This document shows positions 34,904-43,586 of a stretch of 64,000 nt of DNA, piece after piece. The DNA comes from an uncultured Hoeflea sp. (GTDB taxonomy: Bacteria > Pseudomonadota > Alphaproteobacteria > Rhizobiales > Rhizobiaceae), in the NCBI RefSeq assembly GCF_947501405.1, contig NZ_CANMVK010000004.1:1-64000 (forward strand), written 5' to 3'. Made by a program: the position numbers and the translations under genes. How positions within the stretch are numbered: position 1 is the first letter of the stretch; each line of letters begins with the position of its first letter. Under the pieces are notes generated by a model. The model was not told the origin of the DNA. It made no database searches and was given only the letters and a program-made list of their open reading frames with translations.

Positions 34904-35266
34904 TCAGGCCGCCACCGCATAGGGAGCAAAGGCCTCGGTCAGGCTGCGCCTGTCGAACGGCTTGAGCAGGAACTCGTCCGCGCCAGCGCGTTTGCCCGCC
35001 ATCATCTGCTTGAATTCCTTCTCGATCATCAGATAGTGGATGCGCACATCCTTGCCGCCTTCCATCTGACGAACAGCGGAGATCAGTTCAAGCGCGCCTG
35101 TCATGCCGGCGTCGACCAGCAGCACGTCGGGCAATTGCGCATCGCACATGATCATGGCCTCGCCCGAGTTCGATGCCTCGATCACAAGGTAGTCCAGCCC
35201 GGTCAAGATGCGCTTGGCAACCTTGCAGATTACGGCGGAATCATCGGCGATCATCAAGCGGCGCAT
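34904..35266 (-). CDS. Single-domain response regulator near ctrA/chpT
   Basis: This 120-residue stand-alone receiver has the acidic pair Asp8/Asp9 (IADDSAV), the phosphoacceptor aspartate in VLLVDAGM and the conserved lysine in FLLKPFD. It has no output domain. Its sequence is not that of DivK or CpdR as I know them. Its position, one gene from chpT and convergent with ctrA, suggests a role in the CtrA phosphorelay, for example as a phosphate sink or alternative ChpT partner, but that is inference. Confidence 0.85.
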   Translation of the reverse strand: MRRLMIADDSAVICKVAKRILTGLDYLVIEASNSGEAMIMCDAQLPDVLLVDAGMTGALELISAVRQMEGGKDVRIHYLMIEKEFKQMMAGKRAGADEFLLKPFDRRSLTEAFAPYAVAA

Positions 35267-35642
35267 GGCGGCTCTCCTCTTCTTGTCTTCGGCTGAGCGC
35301 CTGCGGGCGCCACCTCTTATGAAGTGCAGACTACCCGCCGAGAGCGAAGATTCCGTAATCAGACACGCTTAACGGAGCGTTGCCACGCCAAACCGGCCCG
35401 TGGACCGGAGCAGCCGCGGGGGCCACGCCACAGGATGCGAGGCAGTTGCCTTGGGGTAAGCGTCAAGAAAATCGAGCCGGTATGTAACGACACACCAATG
35501 CGGGCGCAATCCGCCTGGTTACTCTGCCAGAGCCGGTCGCAGGGCCACAGCATGATCCGGCACGCATCCAATCGTGCTGCCTATCCAATTATCCTGGAAA
35601 TATCCCAAAAAGGGACAGGAAGCTGACCAGACAGGCCCTCGC
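35267..35642. other. Intergenic stretch between receiver and chpT
   Basis: These 376 bases show no supported gene. They must contain the receiver gene promoter on the minus strand; a CGTTAAG word at about 35368-35374 (minus) is a possible CtrA half-site. Confidence 0.4.
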
Positions 35643-36299
35643 CTACCCGGCGTCTGGCCCGGCCCGTTCGGCGGTGAAAACCACCTCGTCGGCATTGGCC
35701 GAACAGGCCAGTTTCATGCCCGACTCATCGGCCAAAAGCACGGTGTAATAGGGCTGGATCGAATGCGCATCGATCGCCTCTTCGATATCGCCCGAATGGA
35801 TTTCGAGGAATTTCGGCGGCACCCGCACCATCTTGCCCTTGCAGGTCAGGCGGAAGCGTGGATCGCTGTCCGGCGTTTCCAGCGTCACATCGATTTCACC
35901 GCCCCGCGGGATCGCGCCATAGGCCACCAGAAACAGATTGAGCAGCAGCTTGACCTGGTTCTTGGGAATAATCGCCCGCGGCCCGTTCCACCGCACCTGG
36001 GTCTTGTTGTCGGCGGAGACGTAATCGACCACAGCCTTTTCAGCTTCTCCGGTGTCGATCGACGCGCCGACCGATCCCGATGCGCCAAAGGCCAGCCGGG
36101 CGAATTTCAGCCGTACCGATGCGTTGAGCGCACTGGTGCGGATCAGATCCATTGCATCGGCGTCGGCGCCGCCTTCATCCAGCAATTCCAGCCCGTTGTT
36201 GATCGCACCGACCGGTGAGATGATGTCGTGGCACACCCGGCTGCACAACAGCGCCGCCAGATCAGGGCCGGCCAAGGTCAGATTGTGGTTCTTCGCCAT
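35643..36299 (-). CDS. chpT: Histidine phosphotransferase ChpT
   Basis: This 218-residue protein resembles a histidine kinase core without ATP binding. It has the phosphorylatable His24 in CSRVCHDIISPVGAINNGLELL, and a C-terminal degenerate HATPase-like domain (KNQVKLLLNLFLVAYGAIPRGG). ChpT passes phosphate from CckA to CtrA and CpdR. ATG 36299 has GAGGAG upstream; the longer frame to 36485 is not protein-like. Confidence 0.92.
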   Translation of the reverse strand: MAKNHNLTLAGPDLAALLCSRVCHDIISPVGAINNGLELLDEGGADADAMDLIRTSALNASVRLKFARLAFGASGSVGASIDTGEAEKAVVDYVSADNKTQVRWNGPRAIIPKNQVKLLLNLFLVAYGAIPRGGEIDVTLETPDSDPRFRLTCKGKMVRVPPKFLEIHSGDIEEAIDAHSIQPYYTVLLADESGMKLACSANADEVVFTAERAGPDAG

Positions 36300-36544
36300 C
36301 GCATTCTCCTCTTTGCGCCCGGTGCGCCGAATCAATGTGGACGCAAAATCGCACCCGGCGGCCCATATCGCAAGCTGGTCGCGCTCACACACGCGCAAGC
36401 AACCGCCCGGCCGCAACGCCAACGGCTGCGCGCCGCATCGCCCAAAAGACACCACATTTGGTAAACCGCTTATTAAGATCGGCACGCCACAATGTGATCA
36501 CTGTTATCTGCGGTATTCGCCGCCACGCCAACGGAGAGGCTCCC

Positions 36545-37129
36545 ATGATCGCGCCCGGTCTTCGCATTCTCGCTTCGCTTGTCCTGCCGTTTGTATTTGC
36601 ACTTGGCCTGACATCTGCGGCTTCGGCCCAGTCTGCGGCCAATTCATCGCAATACACCTCACAGGAGATCGTCGACGCCGGTCACGGATTTTTCGGGGCC
36701 GCTTCCGGTGGTCTCGCCAAGGTGGTCGAGAAGGCGTTCCAGTCCTACGGCCTGCCCAATGGCTATATTCTCGGCCAGGAGGCCTCCGGAGCCTTTATCG
36801 GCGGCCTGACCTATGGCGAAGGTGAGCTGTTCACCAAGAACGCCGGCCAGCACAATGTCTTCTGGCAGGGCCCGTCGCTGGGATGGGACTATGGCGGCAG
36901 TGGCAACCGCACCATGATGCTGGTCTACAATCTGCCCAGCATCGAGGGCGTCTATGGCCGCTTTGGCGGCGTGTCCGGCTCGGCTTTCGCCGTCGCCGGC
37001 CTTGGAATGACGGTGCTCAAGCGCGAAAACGTTCTTGTGGTGCCGATCCGCACCGGTGTCGGCGCCCGCCTCGGCCTCAATGTCGGCTATCTCAAGCTGA
37101 CCCAGGCACCCACCTGGAACCCTTTCTAG
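36545..37129 (+). CDS. eipA: EipA / DUF1134 envelope protein
   Basis: This 194-residue exported protein has a signal peptide ending SAASAQS and a DUF1134 domain (SQEIVDAGHGFFGAASGGLAKVVEKAF, GYILGQEASGAFIGGLTYGEG, GWDYGGSGNRTMMLVYNL, RTGVGARLGLNVGYLK). In Brucella, EipA is a periplasmic small beta-barrel needed for envelope integrity and is controlled by CtrA. It is divergent from chpT across 245 bases. GGAGAGG precedes ATG 36545. Confidence 0.92.
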   Translation: MIAPGLRILASLVLPFVFALGLTSAASAQSAANSSQYTSQEIVDAGHGFFGAASGGLAKVVEKAFQSYGLPNGYILGQEASGAFIGGLTYGEGELFTKNAGQHNVFWQGPSLGWDYGGSGNRTMMLVYNLPSIEGVYGRFGGVSGSAFAVAGLGMTVLKRENVLVVPIRTGVGARLGLNVGYLKLTQAPTWNPF

Positions 37130-37151
37130 GCCTATTGCCCATCACAATTTG

Positions 37152-37180
37152 AAAGGCGGCCCTCAAACGGCCGCCTTTTG
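37152..37180 (+). terminator. Rho-independent terminator after eipA
   Basis: AAAGGCGGCC pairs with GGCCGCCTTT around a 7-base loop and is followed by TTG, giving a T-rich end 23 bases after the eipA stop. Confidence 0.85.
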
Positions 37181-37292
37181 TTTGGGCAGACCGCCCGGCT
37201 CCGCCGCCCTTGCTCCCGTGGTCCGGTCATGCTTAAAGCTTTGCGGATCGTCAGGGGCGTTTGCGGCCCCGCACCGAAGATGTGGGTTCGCC

Positions 37293-38594
37293 GTGATCGA
37301 ATTCGTCCTGTTGTTTGCGTTGGGGTTTCTGGCCGCTGCTCTTGTCGGCCTGATCGTCGCCCCCATCATCCAGCGCCGCATTGTCACCCTGACCGAGCGC
37401 CGCATTCGCGCCAGCGTGCCGCTCTCGGCCACGGAAATCCGCGCCGAAAAGGACATGGCCCGCGCCGCCTATGCCGCCGATAACGCCAGGCTTTCGGTGG
37501 ATCTGAAGAAGAAAGGCGACGATCTGGCCGAGGTCAGCGCCCGCGCCACTCTGCTCAGCAACCATCTTGTCGACGTTCGCGCCGAGAAACTGGCGGCCGA
37601 ACAGAGCATCGAAGAGCGCGAGGCCGATCTTCGCGACCTTAGCGCCAAGATGCATGTGCGCGAGGAAGAGATCACCGACCTGACCGGAAATCTCGGCGCC
37701 GCCAACCGGCTGGCGGAAGCGCGCAAGCGCGAAATTGCCGAGCGCGACGACAGGATCAACCGCCTCGGCGCCGAGATCGAGGAAATGCGCATCGACATCG
37801 CCACGCTCGACACCGAGACCGAGAATTTCAAGGCGCAGATTCGCGAGTTGCGTGACGAACGCCGGTCGCTGCGCGAGACGATCAAGCAAACCGAGACCGA
37901 GAACCAGGACCTCGCCTTCCGGCTCAAGCGCGAGGAGGCCCGTCTTGTCGAAACCGAGCAGAAACTGGCGAAAGCAATCTCGACGCTGACTGATCGCGAA
38001 AACGCGCTGGAACGGCGCATCGCCGAGGTGGAGCGGTACAAGCAAAAGAATGCGGGGCTGACCAGCGATCTCAGGGCTGCACGCCGGGACCTCACTGCAT
38101 CCCAGCGCGAAGCCCAACGTGCCGCTCGTGCCACATCCAGCGTTCGCAAATCCAACACGGTGAGATCGAATGGCGCCAAGCCTGCAGATCCACCGCCGCT
38201 CAAGGCCGTGGAGACCGGACCGGCACCCAAAGCCGCGCCCCCTGCTCCCAGATCGCAATCACCGCAAAAAGTCTCTGCAGCCGCTGCGCAGCCGCAACAT
38301 GACGATGCCATCCGCGACGATCTGAGTGAAAGCGAAAAGATCGATCGTTTGCGCGCCCGCCAGGCAGCCCTGAGCGAACGGCTGCTCAAGGCCAACAAGA
38401 GCGGCAATGATGCCGTCCTGCGGCGCGAGATCGCCACTGTCGCCGCGATGATGGTGGAACTGACCGCCAATCGTGACCCCGACGGTTCGCCGATCCACAA
38501 AATCCTGCAGGGCAATGAAGACGCGCGGGACGCCGAAACTGACAGCCCCAGCCTCGCCGCCCGCGCCCGCGAAATGATCGCCGCGGCGAACTAG
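37293..38594 (+). CDS. Membrane-anchored long coiled-coil protein
   Basis: This 433-residue protein of unknown function has one N-terminal membrane helix (IEFVLLFALGFLAAALVGLIV), then about 260 residues of charged coiled coil rich in Glu/Arg (for example EEREADLRDLSAK, EIEEMRIDIATLDTETE), a Pro/Ala-rich linker near 300-350 and a conserved C-terminal helical tail (SEKIDRLRARQAALSERLL). GTG 37293 is chosen because upstream codons are not protein-like. It follows eipA and its terminator. A structural or envelope-linked role is a guess. Its TAG stop lies in a repeat element. Confidence 0.7.
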   Translation: MIEFVLLFALGFLAAALVGLIVAPIIQRRIVTLTERRIRASVPLSATEIRAEKDMARAAYAADNARLSVDLKKKGDDLAEVSARATLLSNHLVDVRAEKLAAEQSIEEREADLRDLSAKMHVREEEITDLTGNLGAANRLAEARKREIAERDDRINRLGAEIEEMRIDIATLDTETENFKAQIRELRDERRSLRETIKQTETENQDLAFRLKREEARLVETEQKLAKAISTLTDRENALERRIAEVERYKQKNAGLTSDLRAARRDLTASQREAQRAARATSSVRKSNTVRSNGAKPADPPPLKAVETGPAPKAAPPAPRSQSPQKVSAAAAQPQHDDAIRDDLSESEKIDRLRARQAALSERLLKANKSGNDAVLRREIATVAAMMVELTANRDPDGSPIHKILQGNEDARDAETDSPSLAARAREMIAAAN

Positions 38595-38696
38595 CGCAAT
38601 TCCACTTCAGCTTGAATCAATAGCGTGTCAGAAAATGCGGGCGAGCATCGCGAGCGGCAGCAATTTCTGACCCAACTTCGAGTGGAAATGCGCTAG
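38591..38696. repeat. CTAG-bounded inverted-repeat element, 106 bases
   Basis: The ends CTAGCGCAATTCCACTTC and GAGTGGAAATGCGCTAG form terminal inverted repeats, and an inner dyad pairs GTCAGAAAATGC with GCAATTTCTGAC, so the whole element can fold into a long cruciform. It is related to 30832-30949 and likewise begins on the stop codon of the preceding gene. Confidence 0.75.
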
Positions 38697-38757
38697 GCCT
38701 ACCTGACCGCCAACAAGCCGTGCCCGAACCGGCAAGATTGCGGGAATACCGCTCAGT

Positions 38758-39609
38758 TCAGTCGCCAGTGCGGCCCATCTTTGAAGCCACCTGCCACAGC
38801 GCAATTCCGCTGGCTGTCGCCACATTGAGACTATCGAGCCCGGGCGCCTGTTCGATGCGCAGCGTCGTGACACGGTCCAGCACCTCCGCCGGCAATCCCT
38901 CGCCTTCCGTGCCCAGCAACAGCGCCTGCCGTTTGGCGGGGCTGAAGCTCTGCAGCCGGTTCGCGCCGCGCGGCGACAAGCCGACAACCTCAAAACCGTT
39001 CGTCATCAGCTTGCCGATCAGATCGTCAGTCCCCCCGCCCCGGCAGAACGGAACCCGGAGCGCCGCCCCCACCGACACCCGGATCGCCTTACGGTACAGC
39101 GGATCGCAGCAACTTGCGTCGAGCACGACGCCGTCGGCGCCGAACACGCCGGCATTGCGGAAGATGCCGCCGATATTGTCGTGATTGGCGATGCCGCAGG
39201 CAACCACCAGCAGCGCCTCGCCGGGCAACGTGGCCAGAAACGCATCCAGCGACTGTGGCGGCAAATGCCGGCCCAGCGCCAGAACGCCCCGATGCATGGC
39301 AAAACCAACCACCGCATCAAGCACCTCGCGCCCGGCCACATAGACCGGACAATCCGGCTCCAGGCGGTCGATAAGATCGCCCAGTCCCGACACCCGGTTT
39401 TCCAGGATCAGGACCTTTTCGATCACGAAACGGGCGCTGCCTGACCCCGCAGCCCCGGCGCTGGCGTCAGCGAGCGCCTGCAGCACCACCCGTCCCTCGG
39501 CGATGAAGCGGTCACCGCGGCCCGCAAGATCGCGGTCACGCATGGCGGTGAACTCGGCAATCCGCGGATCGGCGGGGTCTTCAATCCGGATCAGGCGCTC
39601 CGGCGGCAT
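38758..39609 (-). CDS. TrmH/SpoU-family RNA 2'-O-methyltransferase
   Basis: This 283-residue protein has an N-terminal RNA-binding domain (RFIAEGRVVLQAL) and the SPOUT knot motifs: VACGIANHDNIGGIFRNAGVFGADG (motif 1), LLLGTEGEGLPAEVLD (motif 2) and the C-terminal LNVATASGIALW (motif 3), which bind SAM. It methylates a ribose in rRNA or tRNA; the target is not evident. ATG 39609 or GTG 39612 may start it. It follows the small membrane-protein gene by a few bases in the same direction. Confidence 0.88.
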   Translation of the reverse strand: MPPERLIRIEDPADPRIAEFTAMRDRDLAGRGDRFIAEGRVVLQALADASAGAAGSGSARFVIEKVLILENRVSGLGDLIDRLEPDCPVYVAGREVLDAVVGFAMHRGVLALGRHLPPQSLDAFLATLPGEALLVVACGIANHDNIGGIFRNAGVFGADGVVLDASCCDPLYRKAIRVSVGAALRVPFCRGGGTDDLIGKLMTNGFEVVGLSPRGANRLQSFSPAKRQALLLGTEGEGLPAEVLDRVTTLRIEQAPGLDSLNVATASGIALWQVASKMGRTGD

Positions 39610-39614
39610 CACGG

Positions 39615-40010
39615 TCAGCGGGCGATTACGACGATATCGCTGACCATGCGGCCTACCGACACATCATAAACCATCAGCCGCCGCGACCCGTCGGCGGCGC
39701 GGCCGAAAAAGCCGACGCGATTGCCATCAAGCGCCACGCTTTCCACTTCAAACCCTTGCGGCAGCGTCGCAACGGCTTCGACTGGCGCATCCCCCGGCAA
39801 CGCCATCGGGGAACCGGCAGTGAGCTGATCGCCCCCGCTTGCCGCGTCGTCCTGTGTGAATTTGTAGACAATCGCGCCCAGCACCGTCATAAGGCCGATG
39901 AACATGATGCCAATCGACACAGCCAGCAGCCGCACCATCTTGCGCCGCACCTTTTCCATCTCCGGATCGAGCGGCTTTTCGTCGGGGTCGTCCTGGTTGA
40001 CTTGCGACAT
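39615..40010 (-). CDS. Small single-pass membrane protein
   Basis: This 131-residue protein has an acidic N-terminus (MSQVNQDDPDEKPLDPEME), a basic stretch and one membrane helix (LLAVSIGIMFIGLMTVLGAIVY), then a periplasmic C-terminal domain with beta-like content (GFEVESVALDGNRVGFFGRAAD). It probably belongs to a conserved rhizobial hypothetical family, but I cannot name a function. It is divergent from rluD and close upstream of the TrmH-family gene. AGGAA precedes ATG 40010. Confidence 0.65.
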   Translation of the reverse strand: MSQVNQDDPDEKPLDPEMEKVRRKMVRLLAVSIGIMFIGLMTVLGAIVYKFTQDDAASGGDQLTAGSPMALPGDAPVEAVATLPQGFEVESVALDGNRVGFFGRAADGSRRLMVYDVSVGRMVSDIVVIAR

Positions 40011-40039
40011 TTGTATTCCTTGCCGGGCGGGCCTGAAAG

Positions 40040-41089
40040 TTGAAGAACGCGACATCGTTTAACGAAGCCGGACCCGATAGCCAAGCCCAACCCGACAGCG
40101 TTGCTCTGGTGGTCGGCGAAGACGAGGGCGGCAGGCTCGACGCCTGGCTTGCAGGCGCGCTGGGGCCCGAGCTGTCGCGCAGCCGCATCAAGGCGCTGAT
40201 CGAGGCCGGTACGGTGGCGGTCAACGGCACGGCCGCGCGTCAGGCCAAGCAGAAAATCCAGCCTGGTGACGAGATCCACCTGGTTGTGCCCGAACCCGAA
40301 GACGCCGAACCGGCGGGCGAAGACATCCCGCTCGACATTCTTTATGAAGACGACAGCCTTGTCGTGCTCAACAAGCAGGCGGGACTGGTGGTTCACCCCG
40401 GCGCCGGAAACTGGACCGGCACACTGGTCAACGCTCTGATCCACCATTGCGGCGACAGTCTGTCGGGTATCGGCGGGGTGCGCCGCCCGGGCATCGTCCA
40501 CCGGCTTGACCGCGACACCACCGGTGTGATGGTGGTGGCCAAGACCGACCAGGCGCACCGCCATCTCGCCGATCAATTCGCCGATCACGGGCTCACCGGC
40601 CCGCTCGAACGCGCCTATCAGGCAATTGTCTGGGGCAAGCCGCAAGGGCTGAAGGGCACCATCGACGCGAAGCTTGGCCGTAGCCGCGACCGCACTCGCC
40701 GCGCGGTACGCGACGATGACGGCCCGGATGTCCGCCACGCCGTAACGCTTTATCTGGTGCGTGAACGCTATGCCGAAAAGCCCGACGGCTCCGCCGCAGC
40801 CTCGCTGGTGGAATGCCGGCTCGAGACAGGCCGCACCCACCAGATCAGGGTGCATATGGCCCATATCGGCCATCCTCTGGTGGGCGACAACGAGTATGGC
40901 GCGGCCTTTCGCACCAAGGTCAACCGCCTGCCCGAACCGGCCCGTGACACGGTGGCCGGCTTCTCCCGCCAGGCCCTGCACGCTTTCCTTCTGGTCATCG
41001 AACATCCGCTGAGCGGTGAAACCCTGCGCTTTGAAGCACCGCTTCCCGCCGATATGCAGCATTTGCGCGAGGCTTTTGCCGCGTTGTGA
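40040..41089 (+). CDS. rluD: RluA/RluD-family 23S rRNA pseudouridine synthase
   Basis: This 349-residue protein has an N-terminal S4 domain (RLDAWLAGALGPELSRSRIKALIEAGTVAVNG) and the catalytic RluA domain with the aspartate in GIVHRLDRDTTGVMVVAKT, then LETGRTHQIRVHMAHIGHPLVGD. It isomerises uridines of 23S rRNA helix 69 in the RluD type. The TTG at 40040 has no obvious ribosome site, so the exact start is uncertain by some codons. The order rluD-rpoH is common in rhizobia. Confidence 0.88.
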   Translation: MKNATSFNEAGPDSQAQPDSVALVVGEDEGGRLDAWLAGALGPELSRSRIKALIEAGTVAVNGTAARQAKQKIQPGDEIHLVVPEPEDAEPAGEDIPLDILYEDDSLVVLNKQAGLVVHPGAGNWTGTLVNALIHHCGDSLSGIGGVRRPGIVHRLDRDTTGVMVVAKTDQAHRHLADQFADHGLTGPLERAYQAIVWGKPQGLKGTIDAKLGRSRDRTRRAVRDDDGPDVRHAVTLYLVRERYAEKPDGSAAASLVECRLETGRTHQIRVHMAHIGHPLVGDNEYGAAFRTKVNRLPEPARDTVAGFSRQALHAFLLVIEHPLSGETLRFEAPLPADMQHLREAFAAL

Positions 41090-41183
41090 GCACTACCTGC
41101 CGGAATCCCGCATCGAAGCGATCCCACATCGAAGCGGCTTCGTGCCCATAAATCCGGCCACACCGGCGGCGCAATCGTATCAA

Positions 41184-41278
41184 TGTGGGTGTCCCCACAC
41201 AGATCAAGCCTTGATACCGGCTTTCGCCACAATTAAATGCCATAGGGGTGGTTCGGATGCGACACTCGGTCCGAACCA
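41184..41278 (+). promoter_or_regulatory. rpoH promoter-like sequence and structured leader
   Basis: TTGATA (41211-41216), 16 bases and TTAAAT (41233-41238) make a plausible promoter. Upstream, TGTGGG-TGTC-CCCACA (41184-41199) is a small dyad; downstream, TGGTTCGGA (41249-41257) pairs perfectly with TCCGAACCA (41270-41278) around a 12-base loop in the expected 5' leader, 49 bases before the rpoH start. The hairpin lacks a T tract, so it is not a clear terminator. A role in heat control is only a possibility. Confidence 0.4.
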
Positions 41279-41327
41279 AAAGGCTTGCCGTCAGGAAGCC
41301 TCAAGATACGGGAGAAAGGGTGCTGTC

Positions 41328-42230
41328 ATGGCCCAAACAAGCTTGCCAACCATTTCCGCGGGCGAAAACGGTCTCAACCGTTATCTCGCCGAGATCCGGC
41401 GGTTTCCGATGCTGGAGCCGCAGGAGGAATATATGCTGGCCAAACGGTTTCTCGAGCATGAGGACACCAAGGCCGCCCACCGCCTCGTCACCAGCCATCT
41501 GCGCCTGGTCGCCAAGATCGCCATGGGCTATCGCGGCTATGGCCTGCCGATCGGCGAAGTCATTTCCGAAGGCAATGTCGGACTGATGCAGGCGGTCAAG
41601 AAATTCGATCCCGAGCGCGGCTTCCGCCTCGCCACCTACGCCATGTGGTGGATCAAGGCCTCCATCCAGGAATACATCCTGCGCTCCTGGTCGCTGGTCA
41701 AGATGGGCACCACCGCCAACCAGAAACGCCTGTTCTTCAACCTGCGCAAGGTCAAGAGCCGCATCCAGGCCGTCGAGGACGGCGATCTTCGCCCCGATCA
41801 GGTGGCCGAAATCGCCACCAAGCTCAACGTCTCGGAGGAAGAGGTGATCTCGATGAACCGCCGGCTTGCCGGCGACGCCTCGCTCAACGCGCCGATCAAG
41901 GCCAGTGAGGGCGAATCTGGACAGTGGCAGGACTGGCTGGTCGACGAATCCGAAAGCCCCGAGCAAACCCTGGTCGAACAGGACCAGCTCGAAAGCCGCC
42001 GCGCCATGCTGCAGGGCGCGCTCGATGTGCTCAACGACCGTGAACGGCGGATTTTCGAGGCGCGGCGTCTGCGCGAGGACCCGATCACGCTCGAAGATCT
42101 GTCGACGGAATTCGAAATCAGCCGCGAACGGGTGCGCCAGATCGAGGTTCGCGCCTTCGAAAAGGTGCAGGACGCAGTCCAGAAAGCCGCCACTGCCCGC
42201 GACAAGGCGCTGGTGACGGTCGAGGACTGA
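41328..42230 (+). CDS. rpoH: RNA polymerase sigma-32 factor RpoH
   Basis: This 300-residue protein has regions 2.1-2.4 (HRLVTSHLRLVAKIAMGYRGYGLPIGEVISEGNVGLMQAVKKFDPERGFRLATYAMWWIKASIQEYILRSW), the RpoH box (ANQKRLFFNLRK) and region 4.2 (LEDLSTEFEISRERVRQIEVRAFEKVQ). It directs RNA polymerase to heat-shock genes. Rhizobia often carry two rpoH genes; the neighbour rluD suggests this is the RpoH1 type. GGGAG lies upstream of ATG 41328. A terminator follows 34 bases after the stop. Only short parts of these regions are needed to identify it. Confidence 0.96.
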   Translation: MAQTSLPTISAGENGLNRYLAEIRRFPMLEPQEEYMLAKRFLEHEDTKAAHRLVTSHLRLVAKIAMGYRGYGLPIGEVISEGNVGLMQAVKKFDPERGFRLATYAMWWIKASIQEYILRSWSLVKMGTTANQKRLFFNLRKVKSRIQAVEDGDLRPDQVAEIATKLNVSEEEVISMNRRLAGDASLNAPIKASEGESGQWQDWLVDESESPEQTLVEQDQLESRRAMLQGALDVLNDRERRIFEARRLREDPITLEDLSTEFEISRERVRQIEVRAFEKVQDAVQKAATARDKALVTVED

Positions 42231-42263
42231 TCATCCGCGAACCCGGCGTAAACCGTCTATCGT

Positions 42264-42300
42264 AACACCCCGGAAGCGACGCCCGCTTTCGGGGTGTTTT
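42264..42300 (+). terminator. Rho-independent terminator after rpoH
   Basis: AACACCCCGGAAGCG pairs with CGCTTTCGGGGTGTT around a 5-base loop and ends in TTTT, directly downstream of rpoH. Confidence 0.9.
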
Positions 42301-42479
42301 GTATCAGGCTTCCAAGAGGAAATCAGGGCTGCCCCAGCGCCTTGTCGCGAGCGCTGGCCATCCACGTAACGGAAGGGCGAGACGCGGTCATTTGCTGCCC
42401 GTTCAACGCTCCACCGCTCAGCGGTTCCTGCTGATACCGCCATAGCCCGGTCACCGGCCGCCAGGAGCCGAGTTCGAGA

Positions 42480-43502
42480 TCAGACGGCCCATTCGAAGGC
42501 ATAACCCGCGCCCAGCGACCCCAGAACGGCGAGGCAGATATAGAGCAGAAACGGCTTGAGTTTCAGCACTGGAGCAATCGCCATGGCGCCCCAGATGCTG
42601 ACAACACCGCCAGACACTAAAAACGCCATGGCCGCGCCTTGCGACATACCGTTCTCGATCAAAGCTCTTGTCAAAGGCAGGGCCGCGTAGCCGTCAATAT
42701 AGGCCGGCGCGCCAACGAAGACGGCCGCAGGGATCGCCCACCATTGGTCCTCCCCGACATAGGCTGCAAGCGAGCCAGGTGTGAGCATGGCGTTTAGCGC
42801 ATATTCAGCAGCAAATGCCGGGATCAGGCAAATCAGGATCAACCGGGTCGTTGCCCGCGCTTGATTGGCAAAGACGTGCCGCCGGTCAGGTCTTTTCCAA
42901 ACGTAAGGGTCGAAGCTCTGCGCCTCGCCGCACCTTGTCGCGCTTAACCGGCGCGCCAGCCCGTTTTCACGCAGCGCATTGCGCGCCCAGGCTCGCCGCG
43001 CGAATAAGACTGTCGCACCCCCTCCAAAAACCCCCAGTCCGAATGCGGCGACCGTCTTTCCGACAGCAAACGACAGCCCAAGGGTTGCGGCCGTTGTGGC
43101 CAGCATGGCGGGATCTGTGATGGGAGATGACAGCCAGAATGCCATGATCGGCGCCAGCGGCACTCCGGCCACCAGAAGCCCCGTCATCAGGGGCAAAACC
43201 GTCACTCCGCAGACAGGTGTGATGGCGCCAATCAATGACGCCGCAAACACCGCCCGGGCTGTGCGGCCTTCAAAGGCGCGCGATATGTGGCTGTCGGCAC
43301 CGCTGGCCATGATCCAGGCGGCAATCAGGATGCCGGGCACCACAATTGGCGCCACGCTCACCATGGCCCAAACCACGGACAATGCCGCCGGGATGATGTG
43401 GTGCGGCCAAATCAGCACAACCGCCAGAAGCAGGACAGCGCTCAGGCCCATGAACACCATGGGCCGGTAAGAGCGGGATTCGATGGTTGTGTGATCAGTC
43501 AT
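42480..43502 (-). CDS. DUF318/YraQ-like permease
   Basis: This 340-residue membrane protein has about eight to ten hydrophobic segments. The conserved PVCGVTVLPLMTGLLVAGVPLAPIMAFWLSSPITDPAM block is the hallmark of the DUF318 (YraQ/ArsP-like) permease family, whose members include organoarsenical and thiol-dependent exporters. A central cytoplasmic loop is basic. ATG 43502 has GGGG upstream. It is divergent from a LysR gene 84 bases away, which probably controls it. The substrate is not evident. Confidence 0.72.
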   Translation of the reverse strand: MTDHTTIESRSYRPMVFMGLSAVLLLAVVLIWPHHIIPAALSVVWAMVSVAPIVVPGILIAAWIMASGADSHISRAFEGRTARAVFAASLIGAITPVCGVTVLPLMTGLLVAGVPLAPIMAFWLSSPITDPAMLATTAATLGLSFAVGKTVAAFGLGVFGGGATVLFARRAWARNALRENGLARRLSATRCGEAQSFDPYVWKRPDRRHVFANQARATTRLILICLIPAFAAEYALNAMLTPGSLAAYVGEDQWWAIPAAVFVGAPAYIDGYAALPLTRALIENGMSQGAAMAFLVSGGVVSIWGAMAIAPVLKLKPFLLYICLAVLGSLGAGYAFEWAV

Positions 43503-43586
43503 GCTGGCCCCCTGTTCATTGCAGAATAGGGCCGATTGTGGCATAGGAAAATCAAATATCTTCAATATCAGGCATCGGAAAATTCA

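Noticed and set aside
39887-41062. 391-codon minus-strand open frame
   Set aside because: It is the antisense shadow of rluD, whose catalytic HRLDRDTTG motif fixes the true strand.
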